Shown: one piece after another, positions 17,101 to 26,521 of the stretch
How the letters are laid out: each line of letters begins with the position of its first letter
Numbering within the stretch: position 1 is the first letter of the stretch
DNA from: Hyphomicrobiales bacterium
Lineage (GTDB): Bacteria; Pseudomonadota; Alphaproteobacteria; Rhizobiales; Methylopilaceae
Direction of reading: 5' to 3'
Assembly (NCBI GenBank): GCA_022842205.1
Contig: JALHQA010000008.1
Coordinates: forward strand, 79,017 to 143,016
DNA length: 64,000 bases
Position numbers and translations under genes: made by a program
The notes under the pieces: model-generated
What the model was told of the DNA's origin: nothing
Database searches by the model: none
The model's input: the letters and a program-made list of their open reading frames with translations, nothing else

Positions 17101-18836
17101 GCCGGGACGAGCGCAAAAGGCTGTTCGACCTGCCGCGCTCAAGCTGGCAGGACTACGCCAAGAACCTGATCTCGAAGGGCGGCGGGGTTTTCCCGCGCTC
17201 GTCGAAGTCCATACCGCTCTCGCCGGAGATCAAGGCGTTGACCGGCCTGACCGCGGACGCCGTCACGCCGCAGGTGCTGATGCGCGCGGTGCTGAAGCTC
17301 GATGTCGATCTGTTGTTCTTCGGCGGCATCGGCACCTATATCCGCGCCTCGCAGGAGAGCGATGCCGATGCCGGCGACCGCGCCAATGATCCGATCCGCA
17401 TCACTGGCAAGGAAGTGCGCGCGGCTGTGATCGGCGAGGGCGCCAATCTCGGCATGACGCAGCTCGGCCGTATCGAGGCCGGATTGAACGGCGTGCGCCT
17501 CAACACCGACGCCATCGATAATTCCGCAGGCGTCAATACGTCGGACTACGAGGTCAATATCAAGATCGCGCTGGCGCCTGCGCTGGCCTCAGGCCGCCTC
17601 GATGCCGGGGCGCGCGAGGCGCTGCTCGCCGGGATGACCGATGATGTGGCGAGCCTCGTTCTCGCCAACAACCACCGCCAGACGCTTGCCCTGTCGCTCG
17701 CCCGCCGACGCGGCGCCGAGGATACCGGCTTCGAGCAGATGCTGATGCAGGCTCTGGAAGGTGAGGGCCTGCTCGATCGCGCGGTCGAATTCCTGCCGGA
17801 CGATACCGAACTCGCGCGCCGTCTGCGCGACGGCGACCTGCTGACGCGGCCGGAGCTCGCCGTTCTGCTTGCCTACGCCAAGATAGCGCTGTTTTCCGCG
17901 CTGCTGGAAACCGGCGTGCCGGACGATCCTTATCTCGGCCGCGAACTCGCGCGCTATTTCCCGGCGGCGATGCGCGAGACATTCCGCGAGGACATCGACG
18001 GCCATCGCCTGCGCCGCGAGATCATCGCCACGCGCCTCGTCAATGCGATGATCGATCTCGGCGGTCCGTCGCTGCTGGTGCGTCTGCACGGTGCTGATGC
18101 GCACCAGGCCGCCGCCGCTTTCGCCGCCGTGGTCAACGCGTTCCGCCTGAACGAACTGCTCGCCGAGCTCGACGCGCTGGACGCCAAAATTTCCGGCGCG
18201 CTGCAGCTCGACCTCTACGGCGCGGTACAGGATCTCCTGCTGTCGCGCATGCCGTGGTTTCTGCGGCATGGCGATCTGTCGGAGGGGCTTGAATCCGTCG
18301 TGCGCCGTTTCCGCGACGGCCTCGATCTCGTGCGCGATACGCTGGCGGCGGCGCTGGCGCCCGAGGCCGAGGCGCACCGACAGGCGCGTGCTGCCGAGTT
18401 GCGCATGGCGGGCGTTCCGGACGAACTCGCGCTGTGGCTGGCAAGTCTCCCGGCGCTCGAGAGCGCGCCCGATGTCGTTGTGGTCGCCGAACTCTCGGGC
18501 CGTTCCATCGCCGATGCGGCGGCGACGCTGTTTGCCGTCAACGACCGTTTCGATCTCGACGCCCTGCGCGCGGCGGCAGCCCGGCTCGGCGCCGCGGACC
18601 ATTATGAGCGCGTCGCCGCCGACCGTGCGCTGGCGCAGATCGCGGGGGCGGCGCGCGCCATCGCGGCCGGCGCCGCGCGCCACGGATCGGGCAGGAACGC
18701 GGTCCGCGTCTGGGAGGAGGGGTGCCCGGGCGCCGCAAAGGCGGCGAAAGCGCTGGACGACATCGTCCGTTCCGGTCTTTCGCTTGCCAAGCTCTCCGTC
18801 GCCGCCGATCTTCTCAGCGAACTCGCCGCAAGCTGA
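14103..18836 (+). CDS. Large NAD-specific glutamate dehydrogenase
   Basis: A 1577-residue enzyme of the 180-kDa GDH class (as in Streptomyces, Pseudomonas and Caulobacter), oxidatively deaminating glutamate to 2-oxoglutarate with NAD. It starts at GTG 14103 after AGGGAAGAG. A long N-terminal region with ACT-like regulatory folds is followed by the catalytic part. That part carries [20 protein letters not shown] and [14 protein letters not shown] near 780-840, and [15 protein letters not shown] near 960. Length and order match the family. The gene is transcribed alone; a transporter follows after 22 bp. Confidence 0.95.
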   Translation: [1577 protein letters not shown]

Positions 18837-18858
18837 TCCCCGGAAACCGATCTACCCC

Positions 18859-20250
18859 ATGACAAGTATTTCCACGCCGATGCCGAAGGCCGGGGCCGGC
18901 CCTGCCGCCATCACCGGCTGGCTGCTGTTCGATGTCGCGACGCAGCCGGTCTTCACGCTGCTCACGACGTTCATCTTCGCGCCGTTCTTTGCCGGACGCA
19001 TCGCCGAGAACGCGGTTCAGGGCCAGTCGCTCTGGGGCTTCGCCGCGGGCGCGGCGGGTCTGTGCATCGCGCTCGGCTCGCCGGTTCTGGGCGCGGTGGC
19101 CGATGTGAGCGGCGGGCGCAAGCCATGGATCGCCGCGTTCTCGGTCCTGATCGTGCTCGGCTCGGCGGCGCTGTGGTTCGCCGTGCCGGGCGCTGCGTAC
19201 GCCGTGCCGCTGGCGATGGTCGCCTTTGCCTGCGCGACGATCGGCACCGAGTTCGCGACCGTCTTTACGAATTCGATGATGCCCGCGCTGGTGCCGCCGG
19301 AAAAGCTCGGCCGCCTGTCGGGCACCGGCTGGGCGCTGGGCTATGTCGGCGGGCTCGTCAGTCTCGCGCTGATGCTTGCGTTCTTTGTCGCCAGCCCGGA
19401 AACCGGCAGGACGCTTGCGGGTCTGTCGCCGCTGTTCGGCCTCGATCCTGCCGATGGCGGCGGCGACCGCGCGGCGGGTCCGTACTCGGCCCTGTGGTAC
19501 CTCGTCTTCGTAATGCCGCTGTTTCTGTTCACGCCCGATGTGCCGGGCGGGCAGCGGTTCCTGCCCGCCATCAAGGCCGGCCTGGCGCGGCTGAAGGCGA
19601 CGTTCGTCAAGGCGCGCGCCCACCGCAACGTCTTCAAATATCTGATCGCCCACATGATCTATGCCGACGGCCTGGTCGGCCTGTTTGCTTTCGGAGGCAT
19701 TTACGCGACGGGCATTTTCGGCTGGTCGACGACCGAGATCGGCGTGTTCGGCATCCTGCTCACGATCACGGGCGCCATCGGCGCCTTTGTCGGCGGCCGG
19801 CTCGACGACCGTTACGGGCCGAAAGCGGTGGTGCTGGGGGCAGTCGCCATTCTGATCGCGGCGACGATCGGCTGCCTGTCGACGACGTCCGGCGTGATCC
19901 TGTTCGGCATCCCCGTCGATCCGCCCATTCCGGGCGGCGGTCTCTTCGCGGCTCCGGCGGAACGGTTCTACCTGCTTTGCGGCGGCTTGATCGGCATGGT
20001 GGCCGGCCCGCTGCAGGCCGCCTCGCGCACGCTGCTCGTGCGCGTGTCCCCGGAAGACTCCATGACGCAGTTCTTCGGCCTCTACGCGCTGTCGGGCAAG
20101 GTGACGAGCTTCATGTGCCCGACGCTGGTCGGCATCGTGACGGCGGTGTCGGCAAGCCAGCAGATCGGCATGACCGTGCTGGTGGCGTTCTTTGCCGTGG
20201 GTGGCGCGCTGCTGATGACCGTCGAGGTTCCGCGCCTGAGGCGCGGATAG
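18859..20250 (+). CDS. MFS transporter, UMF1/Atg22-like
   Basis: A 463-residue protein with about twelve membrane segments. The start ITGWLLFDVATQPVFTLLTTFIFAPFF is characteristic of the UMF1 (Atg22-like) MFS subgroup. The A-like motif GAVADVSGGRKPW near 78-90 and GGRLDDRYGPKAV in the second half are present. The substrate is unknown; related proteins are proposed amino-acid or metabolite exporters. It lies 22 bp after the glutamate dehydrogenase gene and may be cotranscribed. Confidence 0.85.
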   Translation: MTSISTPMPKAGAGPAAITGWLLFDVATQPVFTLLTTFIFAPFFAGRIAENAVQGQSLWGFAAGAAGLCIALGSPVLGAVADVSGGRKPWIAAFSVLIVLGSAALWFAVPGAAYAVPLAMVAFACATIGTEFATVFTNSMMPALVPPEKLGRLSGTGWALGYVGGLVSLALMLAFFVASPETGRTLAGLSPLFGLDPADGGGDRAAGPYSALWYLVFVMPLFLFTPDVPGGQRFLPAIKAGLARLKATFVKARAHRNVFKYLIAHMIYADGLVGLFAFGGIYATGIFGWSTTEIGVFGILLTITGAIGAFVGGRLDDRYGPKAVVLGAVAILIAATIGCLSTTSGVILFGIPVDPPIPGGGLFAAPAERFYLLCGGLIGMVAGPLQAASRTLLVRVSPEDSMTQFFGLYALSGKVTSFMCPTLVGIVTAVSASQQIGMTVLVAFFAVGGALLMTVEVPRLRRG

Positions 20251-20253
20251 CGA

Positions 20254-20409
20254 TTAGCGAACGAGAGCGTGCGCGGCGTCGATGCGTTCGCCAGCGGACT
20301 GCTGGTGAGCGGACACCGAACTGGTATCGGGTGCGAAGGGTACAAGAAACGCGCTCAGGGCGAGCGCAAGAAGAAGCCGGCGCGCGGCGCTTCCGATCAT
20401 GAACTGCAT
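20254..20409 (-). CDS. Possible 51-aa secreted peptide
   Basis: A short frame from ATG 20409 (alternative ATG 20400) to TAA 20254. Translation starts MQFMIGSAARRLLLALALSA, a basic N-terminus followed by a hydrophobic core and then a polar tail ending AAHALVR, so it looks like a signal peptide with a tiny mature part. Its stop lies 4 bp from the convergent transporter stop, and purH is upstream on the same strand. No family is recognised, and chance cannot be excluded. Confidence 0.4.
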   Translation of the reverse strand: MQFMIGSAARRLLLALALSAFLVPFAPDTSSVSAHQQSAGERIDAAHALVR

Positions 20410-20521
20410 TGGCTCCCCGTCCCCCGAGACTGCCTGTGCGATGGGAGCCCCCCATCCCTTGGGCAGGGAGGTTAGACACGAGATTCGCGCGTGTCACCGG
20501 CTTGACAGAGTTAATCCCACC

Positions 20522-22108
20522 TTAGTGTCGAAAATGTCGCACCCCGGTGACGACCATCGCCATCCCACGGGCATCCGCGGCATCGATAACCTCCTGATCG
20601 CGCACGGAACCGCCCGGCTGGATGGCGGCGGTGGCGCCGGCTTCCGCCGCGTTGATAAGGCCGTCCGCGAACGGGAAGAAGGCGTCCGAAGCGACCACGC
20701 TGCCGCGCGTCGGCAGGTCCGCCTGGCCGGATTCGCGGCCGATCTCCGCGGCCTTGAGCACGGCAATGCGCGCGGCGTCGACCCGGCTCATCTGGCCGGC
20801 GCCGATGCCGACCGTCGCGCCACCTTTGGCGAAGACGATGGCGTTGGATTTCACATGCTTGACGATGCGCATCGCAAAACGAAGGTCCGCCAGCTCCGCA
20901 TCGGTCGGCTGGCGCTTTGTAACGACCTTCAGATCGGCGTCGTCGACCACGGCGGCGTCGCGGCTCTGCATCAGCAGTCCACCCGCGACCGTCTTGACGG
21001 TCAGCCCGCCGGCGCGCGGGTCGGGCAGGCCGCCGGTCAGCAGGAGGCGGAGATTCTTCTTCGCCGCGACGATCTTCAGTGCGTCCTCGCTCGCATCCGG
21101 AGCGATGATGACCTCGGTGAAGATCTTCACGATCTCTTCCGCCGTCGCGGCATCGAGCGGACGGTTCAGCGCGATGATGCCGCCGAAGGCCGACACCGGA
21201 TCGGCGGCGAGCGCGCGGCGGTAGGCCTCGGCGAGCGACGCGGCTTCCGCGACGCCGCAGGGGTTGGCGTGCTTGATGATGGCGCAGGCCGCCGTGCTCT
21301 TCGCGTCGAACTCGGCGACGAGTTCGAATGCGGCATCGGTGTCGTTGATGTTGTTGTAGGAGAGCTCCTTGCCCTGCACCTGCCGCGCCGTCGCGACGCC
21401 TGGGCGCGGGTCGGGCGAAATCCAGAGGCTGGCGGTCTGGTGCGGGTTCTCGCCGTAGCGCAGAACCTCCTTCAGCGTGCCGGACATTGCGCCGAAGGAC
21501 AGCGCGCTCTCGCCCGCCTGCCGGGCGAGATAGGCGGCGATCGCCGCATCATAAGACGATGTACGTGCGAACGCCTTTGCCGCCAGCGCCTCGCGCAGCT
21601 TCAGCGGCGTCGCGCCGCCATTGTCGTCCATCGCGCGCAGGATGACCGCGTAATCATCCGGCGCCGTGGCGATCGTGACGAAGGCATGGTTCTTGGCCGC
21701 GCCGCGGATCATTGCCGGTCCGCCGACATCGATGTTCTCGATCATCTCGTCGTGCGGCGCGGATGCCGCGAGGGTTTTCTCGAATGGGTAGAGATTGACG
21801 GCCAGAAGATCGATCGGCGCGATGCCGTGTTCCTTCGCGGCGGCCTCGTGGGCAGCGTCGCCGCGCAACATCAGGAGTCCGCCATGCACTGCCGGGTGCA
21901 ATGTCTTGACGCGACCGTCCATCATCTCGGGATAGCCGGTGATGGCCGCAACGTCCGTCACCGCGACGCCGGCTTCCGTCAGGGCCTTTGCAGTGCCGCC
22001 CGTCGAGATGATCTCAACGCCGCGTTCGGCGAGCGCCCTGGCGAATTCGAGGAGCCCGGTCTTGTCGGAAACGGAAATAAGCGCGCGGGAAATCTTGCGT
22101 TCGGCCAT
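20522..22108 (-). CDS. purH: Bifunctional AICAR transformylase / IMP cyclohydrolase
   Basis: A 528-residue enzyme for the last two steps of IMP synthesis. The N-terminal MGS-like IMP cyclohydrolase domain starts with [36 protein letters not shown] and includes [13 protein letters not shown]. The C-terminal transformylase holds the catalytic Lys-His in [11 protein letters not shown] and ends [33 protein letters not shown] 22108 is chosen because upstream sequence has no similarity. It follows the heparinase gene by 43 bp, in the common rhizobial order rsmB-heparinase-purH. Confidence 0.97.
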   Translation of the reverse strand: MAERKISRALISVSDKTGLLEFARALAERGVEIISTGGTAKALTEAGVAVTDVAAITGYPEMMDGRVKTLHPAVHGGLLMLRGDAAHEAAAKEHGIAPIDLLAVNLYPFEKTLAASAPHDEMIENIDVGGPAMIRGAAKNHAFVTIATAPDDYAVILRAMDDNGGATPLKLREALAAKAFARTSSYDAAIAAYLARQAGESALSFGAMSGTLKEVLRYGENPHQTASLWISPDPRPGVATARQVQGKELSYNNINDTDAAFELVAEFDAKSTAACAIIKHANPCGVAEAASLAEAYRRALAADPVSAFGGIIALNRPLDAATAEEIVKIFTEVIIAPDASEDALKIVAAKKNLRLLLTGGLPDPRAGGLTVKTVAGGLLMQSRDAAVVDDADLKVVTKRQPTDAELADLRFAMRIVKHVKSNAIVFAKGGATVGIGAGQMSRVDAARIAVLKAAEIGRESGQADLPTRGSVVASDAFFPFADGLINAAEAGATAAIQPGGSVRDQEVIDAADARGMAMVVTGVRHFRH

Positions 22109-22151
22109 GGTCAATCCGTGAGAAGCCCTGCGCTTAACATGCGTTGCCGAT

Positions 22152-23858
22152 TCACGACAGGGGCGGCGGCAGCGCCACCGTCTCGTAGCCGGCGCGGGAG
22201 AACGACCATGCAAGCCGGGCTCCGGCCTTGCGGCCGAGCCGGACGACGATCTGTTCGGCGCGCCGCGCGCCGTCCGGGCCGGCAAAGAAAATGCTTTCTT
22301 CGATCCTGGCCGGATGGTCCTCGGCGGCGAACAGCCAGCGCTCGCCGTCCGGCAGTGTCAGCAGGATCGCCTGCCCCTCGTCTCCGACCGGTGTCGCGCG
22401 CACGTCCGGATGGAGATGGAAAGCAACAACGACATCGGCGCCGGTCTTGTTGCGCACCGGACGCAGCGTGTCGGTGCCGGACAGGCGCGTGCCGAGCGCG
22501 TCGAGCACCAGAGTGCGTTCATGGACGAGTCCGAAGCGCCCGGCATAGCCGTCATGGCTTGCGCCGACGGTTGTCGCGGATGTGCGGTTCTCGCGCACGA
22601 CGTTCACCCGGCGCGGCCCGTCCTTCATCAGCGGCCCGAGCATGCTGCTCATTACCTTGCCGGTCAGAAAGCGCGCGGACGAGCTTTCGCCGATACTCAC
22701 CGTCGAATGGGCCGCCGTCTTGCGCGCCGCCATGCGCCGGGCGGCATGGCCGTCCTGCGGCGCGCCGCAATTGACGACGATCCGGCAGGAACCCGCCGAA
22801 AGTTCGAAGGCAAGCGTGCCGGCATGGGCCTCGCCGCTCAACGCCAGCGGCGGCGGGCGGCCCGCATCCGTGATGACGATGGCGGTGCCCCCTTCCAGGC
22901 GCTGATAGCCGGCAAAGCGTGCGTCGAGCACCGGCAGGCCTTGCGCATCGTCGCGCGCCAAAACCGCTTCCAGCAGCGCCGCGGGGGTCGGGCCCATGCC
23001 GTTGAACAGCGCGAGCGAGCCGTCGCCATGGCGGAAGAAGCGCAGCGCCGGCATCATGCGGTCAAGCGCGGTGTGCAATTCGCGCGGCGCTTCGAGGCCG
23101 CGCTCGATGAAACACAGACGCAGCGGCAGAATATCGGCGGCGAGCGCGAGAATGTCGGCGGGATTGCGGGTGGCGATGCCGCCGTCCGGCAATATCATCG
23201 CGCGCAGATCGGCAGCGAGTTTGCTCGACCCGGCCGCGAGCAGACGCGCTGAGTCCGGAAGACACAGCCCTGCTTCCGTCAGCGCGATGGCGGCTCGCAC
23301 ACGTCCCATGCCGAACGGCATCCGGCGGATGTCGTGTTTCAACCTGACCGCCTGCCGCATCAGTCCGCGCAGGAATTTGCGCCGGAACTGCGGTTCGGCG
23401 TCATCGAGCAACGTCCCGGCATAAGCGAGCCAGTTCATCAGGCGACCGGCGGTGACGTCTGGCTGCTGGGCAACGGGGTGATGGCGTCCGGTTTCCACCC
23501 ATTGCTCGATCAGCGTGCGGCTGTGCGCGCGTGACAGGGCGGTATTCGCCGCCGAAAGATCGGCCAGCCAGGAAAATCCGTGCAGGGCGCGTGCCCAGTC
23601 TTCGTTCGGGGCGGCGACGTCGAAAATCGAACCGCTATCGGCCTCGACGCGTGTCCCGGCGAGCGTGAACGCGCCGCCATAGAGCGCGGCGGCGGCGGTG
23701 GCGCTTCCCGGCAGGAGCGGGCGCGGAGCGGCGAGCAGTTTTTCCGGTGCGCCGAACGGCATGCCGAGTCCGGCCAGCCGGGCCGGCGACCAGCGCGCAA
23801 ACGCCTCGGCAGCGAACATCGCCGCAAGTCGGGCCCTGGAAAAAGTGCGTTCCGTCAT
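22152..23858 (-). CDS. Heparinase II/III family protein
   Basis: A 568-residue predicted polysaccharide lyase-like protein. The N-terminal two thirds form the alpha-helical toroid ([30 protein letters not shown]). The C-terminal third holds the heparinase II/III-like beta domain with [29 protein letters not shown] and [24 protein letters not shown] 23858 gives [12 protein letters not shown]; a longer start at 23894 is possible. No signal peptide is evident. The substrate is unknown, and the constant linkage to rsmB and purH is unexplained. Confidence 0.85.
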   Translation of the reverse strand: MTERTFSRARLAAMFAAEAFARWSPARLAGLGMPFGAPEKLLAAPRPLLPGSATAAAALYGGAFTLAGTRVEADSGSIFDVAAPNEDWARALHGFSWLADLSAANTALSRAHSRTLIEQWVETGRHHPVAQQPDVTAGRLMNWLAYAGTLLDDAEPQFRRKFLRGLMRQAVRLKHDIRRMPFGMGRVRAAIALTEAGLCLPDSARLLAAGSSKLAADLRAMILPDGGIATRNPADILALAADILPLRLCFIERGLEAPRELHTALDRMMPALRFFRHGDGSLALFNGMGPTPAALLEAVLARDDAQGLPVLDARFAGYQRLEGGTAIVITDAGRPPPLALSGEAHAGTLAFELSAGSCRIVVNCGAPQDGHAARRMAARKTAAHSTVSIGESSSARFLTGKVMSSMLGPLMKDGPRRVNVVRENRTSATTVGASHDGYAGRFGLVHERTLVLDALGTRLSGTDTLRPVRNKTGADVVVAFHLHPDVRATPVGDEGQAILLTLPDGERWLFAAEDHPARIEESIFFAGPDGARRAEQIVVRLGRKAGARLAWSFSRAGYETVALPPPLS

Positions 23859-23903
23859 CGCGCCGGCCAATAAGGGACCTCCCCTCGGGCTCAATCTAGC
23901 ATT

Positions 23904-25217
23904 TTACCCGCGGCGGCGGAGCCGGGCGGCGTAGAAGCCGTCAAGGCCCGCCATGCGCGGTTCGGAATGCGGCAGATGCGAGGGCAGGGTGCGCAGTTCC
24001 CCGGATTTCGTCACGAAGGCCGGATCGCCCGCTTCCTCGGCGGAAACCGGATCGCGCTCAAGAGAGGAATTGCGGGCGAGCAGCGCGGCGATCTGCGCCT
24101 CGCCCTCCTCCGGTTCGAGCGAGCAGGTCGAATAGACGAGCGTGCCGCCCGGTTTCACGAGGCGGGCGGCGGCATCGAGCAGGCGTGCCTGTACTTCGGC
24201 GAGCCTCGTGACATCGGTTTCCGATTTCAGCCAGGCGACATCGGGATGGCGGCGGATCGTGCCGGTTGCGGAACAGGGGGCGTCGAGCAGCACCGCATCG
24301 AACGGCCCGCCCTGATAAGTGGCCGCGTCGGCCGTGACGGTCTCCGCCGACAGGCCGAGCCGCTTGAGATTCTCCGCAAGCCGCCTGAGACGCGGCGCCG
24401 AGCGGTCGATGGCGGTGACCTCCGCGCCGGAGGCCGCGAGTTGCGCCGTCTTGCCCCCGGGCGCGGCGCAGAGATCGGCGACCTTGTCGCCGGGCTTTGC
24501 CTTCAGCAGCTTTGCAGGAAGCGACGCGGCGGTGTCCTGCACCCACCACGCGCCGTCGTTGAAGCCCGCAAGTTCCGTCACCGCGCCATGCGGGACAAGG
24601 CGCACGCTGCCGGTGCGCAGGAGTTCGCCGCCGAGCTTCTGCGCCCAGCCGGCGGCATCGTCTTTTACCGTGATGTCGAGCGCAGGCTCCATTCTCTCCG
24701 CGGCCGCGATGGCGCGCGCGGTTTCCTCGCCCCATGTCCGTACGCGCCGCCGCGCGAGCCAGTCCGGAACATCGTTCGTTGCATCCTCGAACAACGGCAG
24801 CAGGGTTTCGCGTTCGCGCGCGATGTTGCGCAGCACAGCATTGACCAGAGGCGCGAACGGCCTTGCCGCACGGTCGCCGTTGGCCTGTTCGACGGCGAGA
24901 TCGACGGCGGTGTGGTCGGGTACCTCCATCAACAGGATCTGCGCCGCGCCGGTCAGCAGGATGCTCTCCAGCGCGCCGCGCGGATCGAGCGGTTTGCGCA
25001 GATATTTCGCGATCGCGAAGCGCAGCGAGCCGAGACGGCGGAGGGTCGAACCCGCGATGGCGCGGGCCAGTCCCCGGTCGCGGGCATCGAGCGCCGTGAG
25101 CGGGCCTTTCGGATCATCGAGCGCTTCATCAAGGGGGCGGCCGCGCTGCAGCACACCATGGACGAGGGTGGTCGCGGCGCGTCGTGCCGCGAGACCCTGC
25201 TGGGAGGGGGCGTTCAT
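23904..25217 (-). CDS. rsmB: 16S rRNA m5C methyltransferase, RsmB/NOP family
   Basis: A 437-residue SAM enzyme. The N-terminal NusB-like RNA-binding domain (AARRAATTLVHGVLQRGRPLDEAL; IAKYLRKPLDPRG) precedes the Rossmann methyltransferase with VADLCAAPGGKTAQLA. Motif IV is DAPCSATGTIRRHPDVAW, and the catalytic motif VI cysteine is in YSTCSLEPEEGE. This arrangement matches RsmB, which makes m5C967. It lies 31 bp downstream of htpX on the same strand. Confidence 0.92.
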   Translation of the reverse strand: MNAPSQQGLAARRAATTLVHGVLQRGRPLDEALDDPKGPLTALDARDRGLARAIAGSTLRRLGSLRFAIAKYLRKPLDPRGALESILLTGAAQILLMEVPDHTAVDLAVEQANGDRAARPFAPLVNAVLRNIARERETLLPLFEDATNDVPDWLARRRVRTWGEETARAIAAAERMEPALDITVKDDAAGWAQKLGGELLRTGSVRLVPHGAVTELAGFNDGAWWVQDTAASLPAKLLKAKPGDKVADLCAAPGGKTAQLAASGAEVTAIDRSAPRLRRLAENLKRLGLSAETVTADAATYQGGPFDAVLLDAPCSATGTIRRHPDVAWLKSETDVTRLAEVQARLLDAAARLVKPGGTLVYSTCSLEPEEGEAQIAALLARNSSLERDPVSAEEAGDPAFVTKSGELRTLPSHLPHSEPRMAGLDGFYAARLRRRG

Positions 25218-25248
25218 GGCGCCCTTATGCGCCGAAAGTCAGGGAAAA

Positions 25249-26175
25249 TCAGCCCCAGGGTCCGCGCTGGCGCGGCTGGCTCCACGGGCCGCTCGCCGAT
25301 GCGGCCTGCCGGGCATGGCCAGCCTGGCCGCTCATGGTCTGGGCGAGCTTCTGCAGGGCGGCGATGCGGTTGCCGGTGTCGGGATGGGTCGAGAACAAAT
25401 TGTCCATACGCTCGCCCGACAGCGGGTTGACGATGAACATATGCGCCGTCGCGGGATTGCGCTCCGCCGCCATGTTCGGCACACGCTTGGCAGCGCCCGC
25501 GATCTTCTGCAGCGCGGACGCCAGGGCCAGCGGCATGCCGGAGATTTCCGCGCCGCCCTTGTCGGCCTCGTATTCGCGCGAGCGCGACACCGCCATCTGC
25601 ACGACCATGGCGGCAAGCGGCGCGAGGAAAACCATCGCGATCGTGCCGAGGATTCCGATGCCGCCATTGTTGTCGCGGTTGCCGCCGAAGAACATGGCGA
25701 AATTCGCCAGCATCGAGATCGCGCCGGCCAGCGTCGCGGTGATGGTCATGGTCAGGGTGTCGTAATTCTTCACATGCGCCAGTTCGTGCGCCATGACGCC
25801 GGCAATCTCCTCCCGTGTCAGCGAGTTGAGGAGGCCCGTGGTCGCTGCGACGGCGGCGTTGCTCGGGTTGCGGCCGGTCGCGAAGGCATTCGGCTGCGGA
25901 TTGTCCATGATGTAGACCTTCGGCATCGGCAATCCGGCGTTCTGCGCGAGTTGCTGCACCATGCCGTAGAATTCGGGCGCCGAGCGCGCATCGACCTCGC
26001 GCGCGCCATGCATCCGCAGGACCATGGCCGCGGAATTCCAGTAGCTGAAGGCGTTCATCGCCACCGCAACGAGGAGCGCGATCATCATGCCGCCGGAGCC
26101 GCCGATCAGATAACCGACGCCCATGAACAGGGCGGTCATGCCCGCAAGCAGGATGGCCGTCTTGAAGTAGTTCAT
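25249..26175 (-). CDS. htpX: Zinc metalloprotease HtpX
   Basis: A 308-residue inner-membrane M48 protease for quality control of membrane proteins. Two N-terminal helices (about 5-45) precede [18 protein letters not shown]. The zinc site [12 protein letters not shown] is at about 130-141, with two further helices and the third ligand Glu in [16 protein letters not shown] Gly/Pro/Gln-rich tail ends RQRGPWG. ATG 26175 is preceded by GGAGAGA. It heads the run htpX-rsmB-heparinase-purH on the minus strand. Confidence 0.95.
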   Translation of the reverse strand: MNYFKTAILLAGMTALFMGVGYLIGGSGGMMIALLVAVAMNAFSYWNSAAMVLRMHGAREVDARSAPEFYGMVQQLAQNAGLPMPKVYIMDNPQPNAFATGRNPSNAAVAATTGLLNSLTREEIAGVMAHELAHVKNYDTLTMTITATLAGAISMLANFAMFFGGNRDNNGGIGILGTIAMVFLAPLAAMVVQMAVSRSREYEADKGGAEISGMPLALASALQKIAGAAKRVPNMAAERNPATAHMFIVNPLSGERMDNLFSTHPDTGNRIAALQKLAQTMSGQAGHARQAASASGPWSQPRQRGPWG

Positions 26176-26271
26176 TCTCTCTCCTTGCCGCGCCGCTTTT
26201 CGCCGGCCCGCGCCGCATTATATGTTGGATGCGAAAAACGCCGCCGCAAGAATGCGGGGCGGGAGAATTGG

Positions 26272-26463
26272 ATGCCGGAGACCACCCCGCCGCCCGAGCG
26301 GCCCAAGCTTTCGCCCGAGGCCGAGCGCGCCTTGGCCGAGGCGGAGAAACGCCGTGCCGCCCGTGCCGCCGAGGAGAGGCCGCGCGAGCTCAGGGGCCGC
26401 AAGGGGCCGGAGCCGGTGCGCTATGGCGACTGGGAAGTGAAAGGAATCGCGAGCGATTTCTGA
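26272..26463 (+). CDS. SDHAF4-like succinate dehydrogenase assembly factor (DUF1674)
   Basis: A 63-residue protein: charged, Ala/Glu/Arg-rich helix, then the diagnostic C-terminus GPEPVRYGDWEVKGIASDF. This tail defines DUF1674, the bacterial counterpart of mitochondrial Sdh8/SDHAF4, which protects flavinylated SdhA before complex II assembly. ATG 26272 follows GGGAGA. It is far from any sdh genes in the window and is divergent from htpX. An extensin-like gene follows. Confidence 0.88.
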   Translation: MPETTPPPERPKLSPEAERALAEAEKRRAARAAEERPRELRGRKGPEPVRYGDWEVKGIASDF

Positions 26464-26521
26464 TCCTCCGCAGGAAAGCCCGCCGCCCGGACAGGGGCCG
26501 CGGGCAAAAGCCGGTACCCTT

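Noticed and set aside
20399..22774. 791-codon plus-strand open frame
   Set aside because: It is antisense to purH and part of the heparinase gene, and is of low-complexity Arg/Asp composition.
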